Part shown: positions 63,696-64,000 of the stretch, piece by piece
Layout: every line of letters begins with the position of its first letter
Numbering within the stretch: position 1 is the stretch's first letter
From: Littorina saxatilis
Taxonomy: Eukaryota; Mollusca; Gastropoda; Littorinimorpha; Littorinidae
Direction: 5' to 3'
DNA: 64,000 nucleotides
NCBI RefSeq assembly: GCF_037325665.1
Contig: NC_090248.1
Span: 9,448,978 to 9,512,977, forward strand
Notes under the pieces: model-generated
Seen by the model: the letters and a program-made list of their open reading frames with translations, nothing else
The model's database searches: none
Told to the model about the DNA's origin: nothing
Position numbers and translations under genes: made by a program

Positions 63696-63960
63696 CGCAC
63701 ACACACATACACACACACATACACCACGACCCTCGTCTCGATTACCCCCTCGATGTTAAAACATTTAGTCAAAACTTGACTAAATGTAAAAAGAGGCAGA
63801 ATCGGTCTTTTGCTTAGCGGACATCGGTTCTGGAAGGACTATGCCAGACTAGATACTATATACTGGAGGTGCCGGGATGGGGCTTGCGCATCAAGATGCG
63901 TTACTGACCGGGACATAACACTGATAAAGAAGGTGGTGCAATTGTTCGGACATCTTTGCT
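62879..63960 (+). pseudogene. FLYWCH zinc-finger sequence split by an insertion
   Basis: An ATG at 62879 gives METIET, then the Helentron-like copy at 62897-63788, then KRGRIGLLLSGHRFWKDY and IYWRCRDGACASRCVTD. The order of residues (RGR..LLL.GHRFWKDY.......YWRC....CASR) fits the FLYWCH zinc finger, which binds DNA and occurs in Mutator-type transposases and host factors. The frame continues to about 63950 before a TG tract; the expected His pair is not clearly seen and the window ends. It may be an exon of a host gene or part of a DNA transposon. Confidence 0.65.
62897..63788 (+). mobile_element. Helentron-like element, copy G, inside a FLYWCH frame
   Basis: First-subfamily body, but carries the C form of the terminal motif (ACATTTAG) at its 5' end and in both hairpin arms. 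It interrupts a FLYWCH-type reading frame that runs from 62879 to 62896 and resumes at 63789; excision at these borders is in frame. Confidence 0.8.
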
Positions 63961-64000
63961 TGTGTGTGTGTCAGTGTGTGTGTGTGTGTCAGTGTGTGTG

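Overview
The window looks like nuclear DNA from a gastropod mollusc, possibly a periwinkle-like caenogastropod (inferred from repeat families I associate with such genomes; not provable here). Genes are split by small exons and large introns, microsatellites are abundant, and most of the DNA is interspersed repeats.

Four host genes can be assembled exon by exon. (1) Cytosolic seryl-tRNA synthetase, minus strand, 11 exons, 22152 down to 8982, 500 codons. (2) A small Dpy-30-domain protein, minus strand, 3 exons, 28566 to 24329, 139 codons. (3) An ABHD6-type monoacylglycerol lipase, plus strand, 8 coding exons, 32877 to 48438, 335 codons, with the Ser/Asp/His triad intact. (4) An unnamed single-pass membrane protein, plus strand, 4 coding exons, 52107 to 58177, 363 codons: signal peptide, Ser/Thr-rich stalk, one sushi domain, transmembrane helix and basic tail. 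Genes 2 and 3 are divergent and may share the 28.6-29.5 kb interval as a promoter region. The genes are housekeeping or unrelated to each other, not a pathway.

The rest is mobile DNA. Seven copies (six full length, about 0.85-0.9 kb) of a family with a 3' hairpin and an internal CA tract resemble non-autonomous Helentron-type rolling-circle elements. Two sit inside other reading frames, and removing them at fixed borders restores frame with no target duplication. Others: LINE fragments (4.0-6.9, 30.0-32.1, 59.5-61.5 kb); a Tc1-like element inside a LINE; a mariner and an old LTR element without coding capacity, both in ABHD6 introns; pogo/Tigger-type and piggyBac-type MITEs, some nested; tRNA-derived SINEs; and a foldback element with minisatellite arms around a FLYWCH-like fragment in the first synthetase intron. 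A second FLYWCH sequence lies at the right edge, split by a Helentron-like insertion.

The least expected patterns are: three-way covariation of terminal motifs in the Helentron-like family; the foldback/FLYWCH element; tandem copies of a 3' splice site before synthetase exon 6; an inverted MITE pair bracketing the ABHD6 start exon; and a cluster of TGACGTCA octamers inside the Ser/Thr-rich exon.
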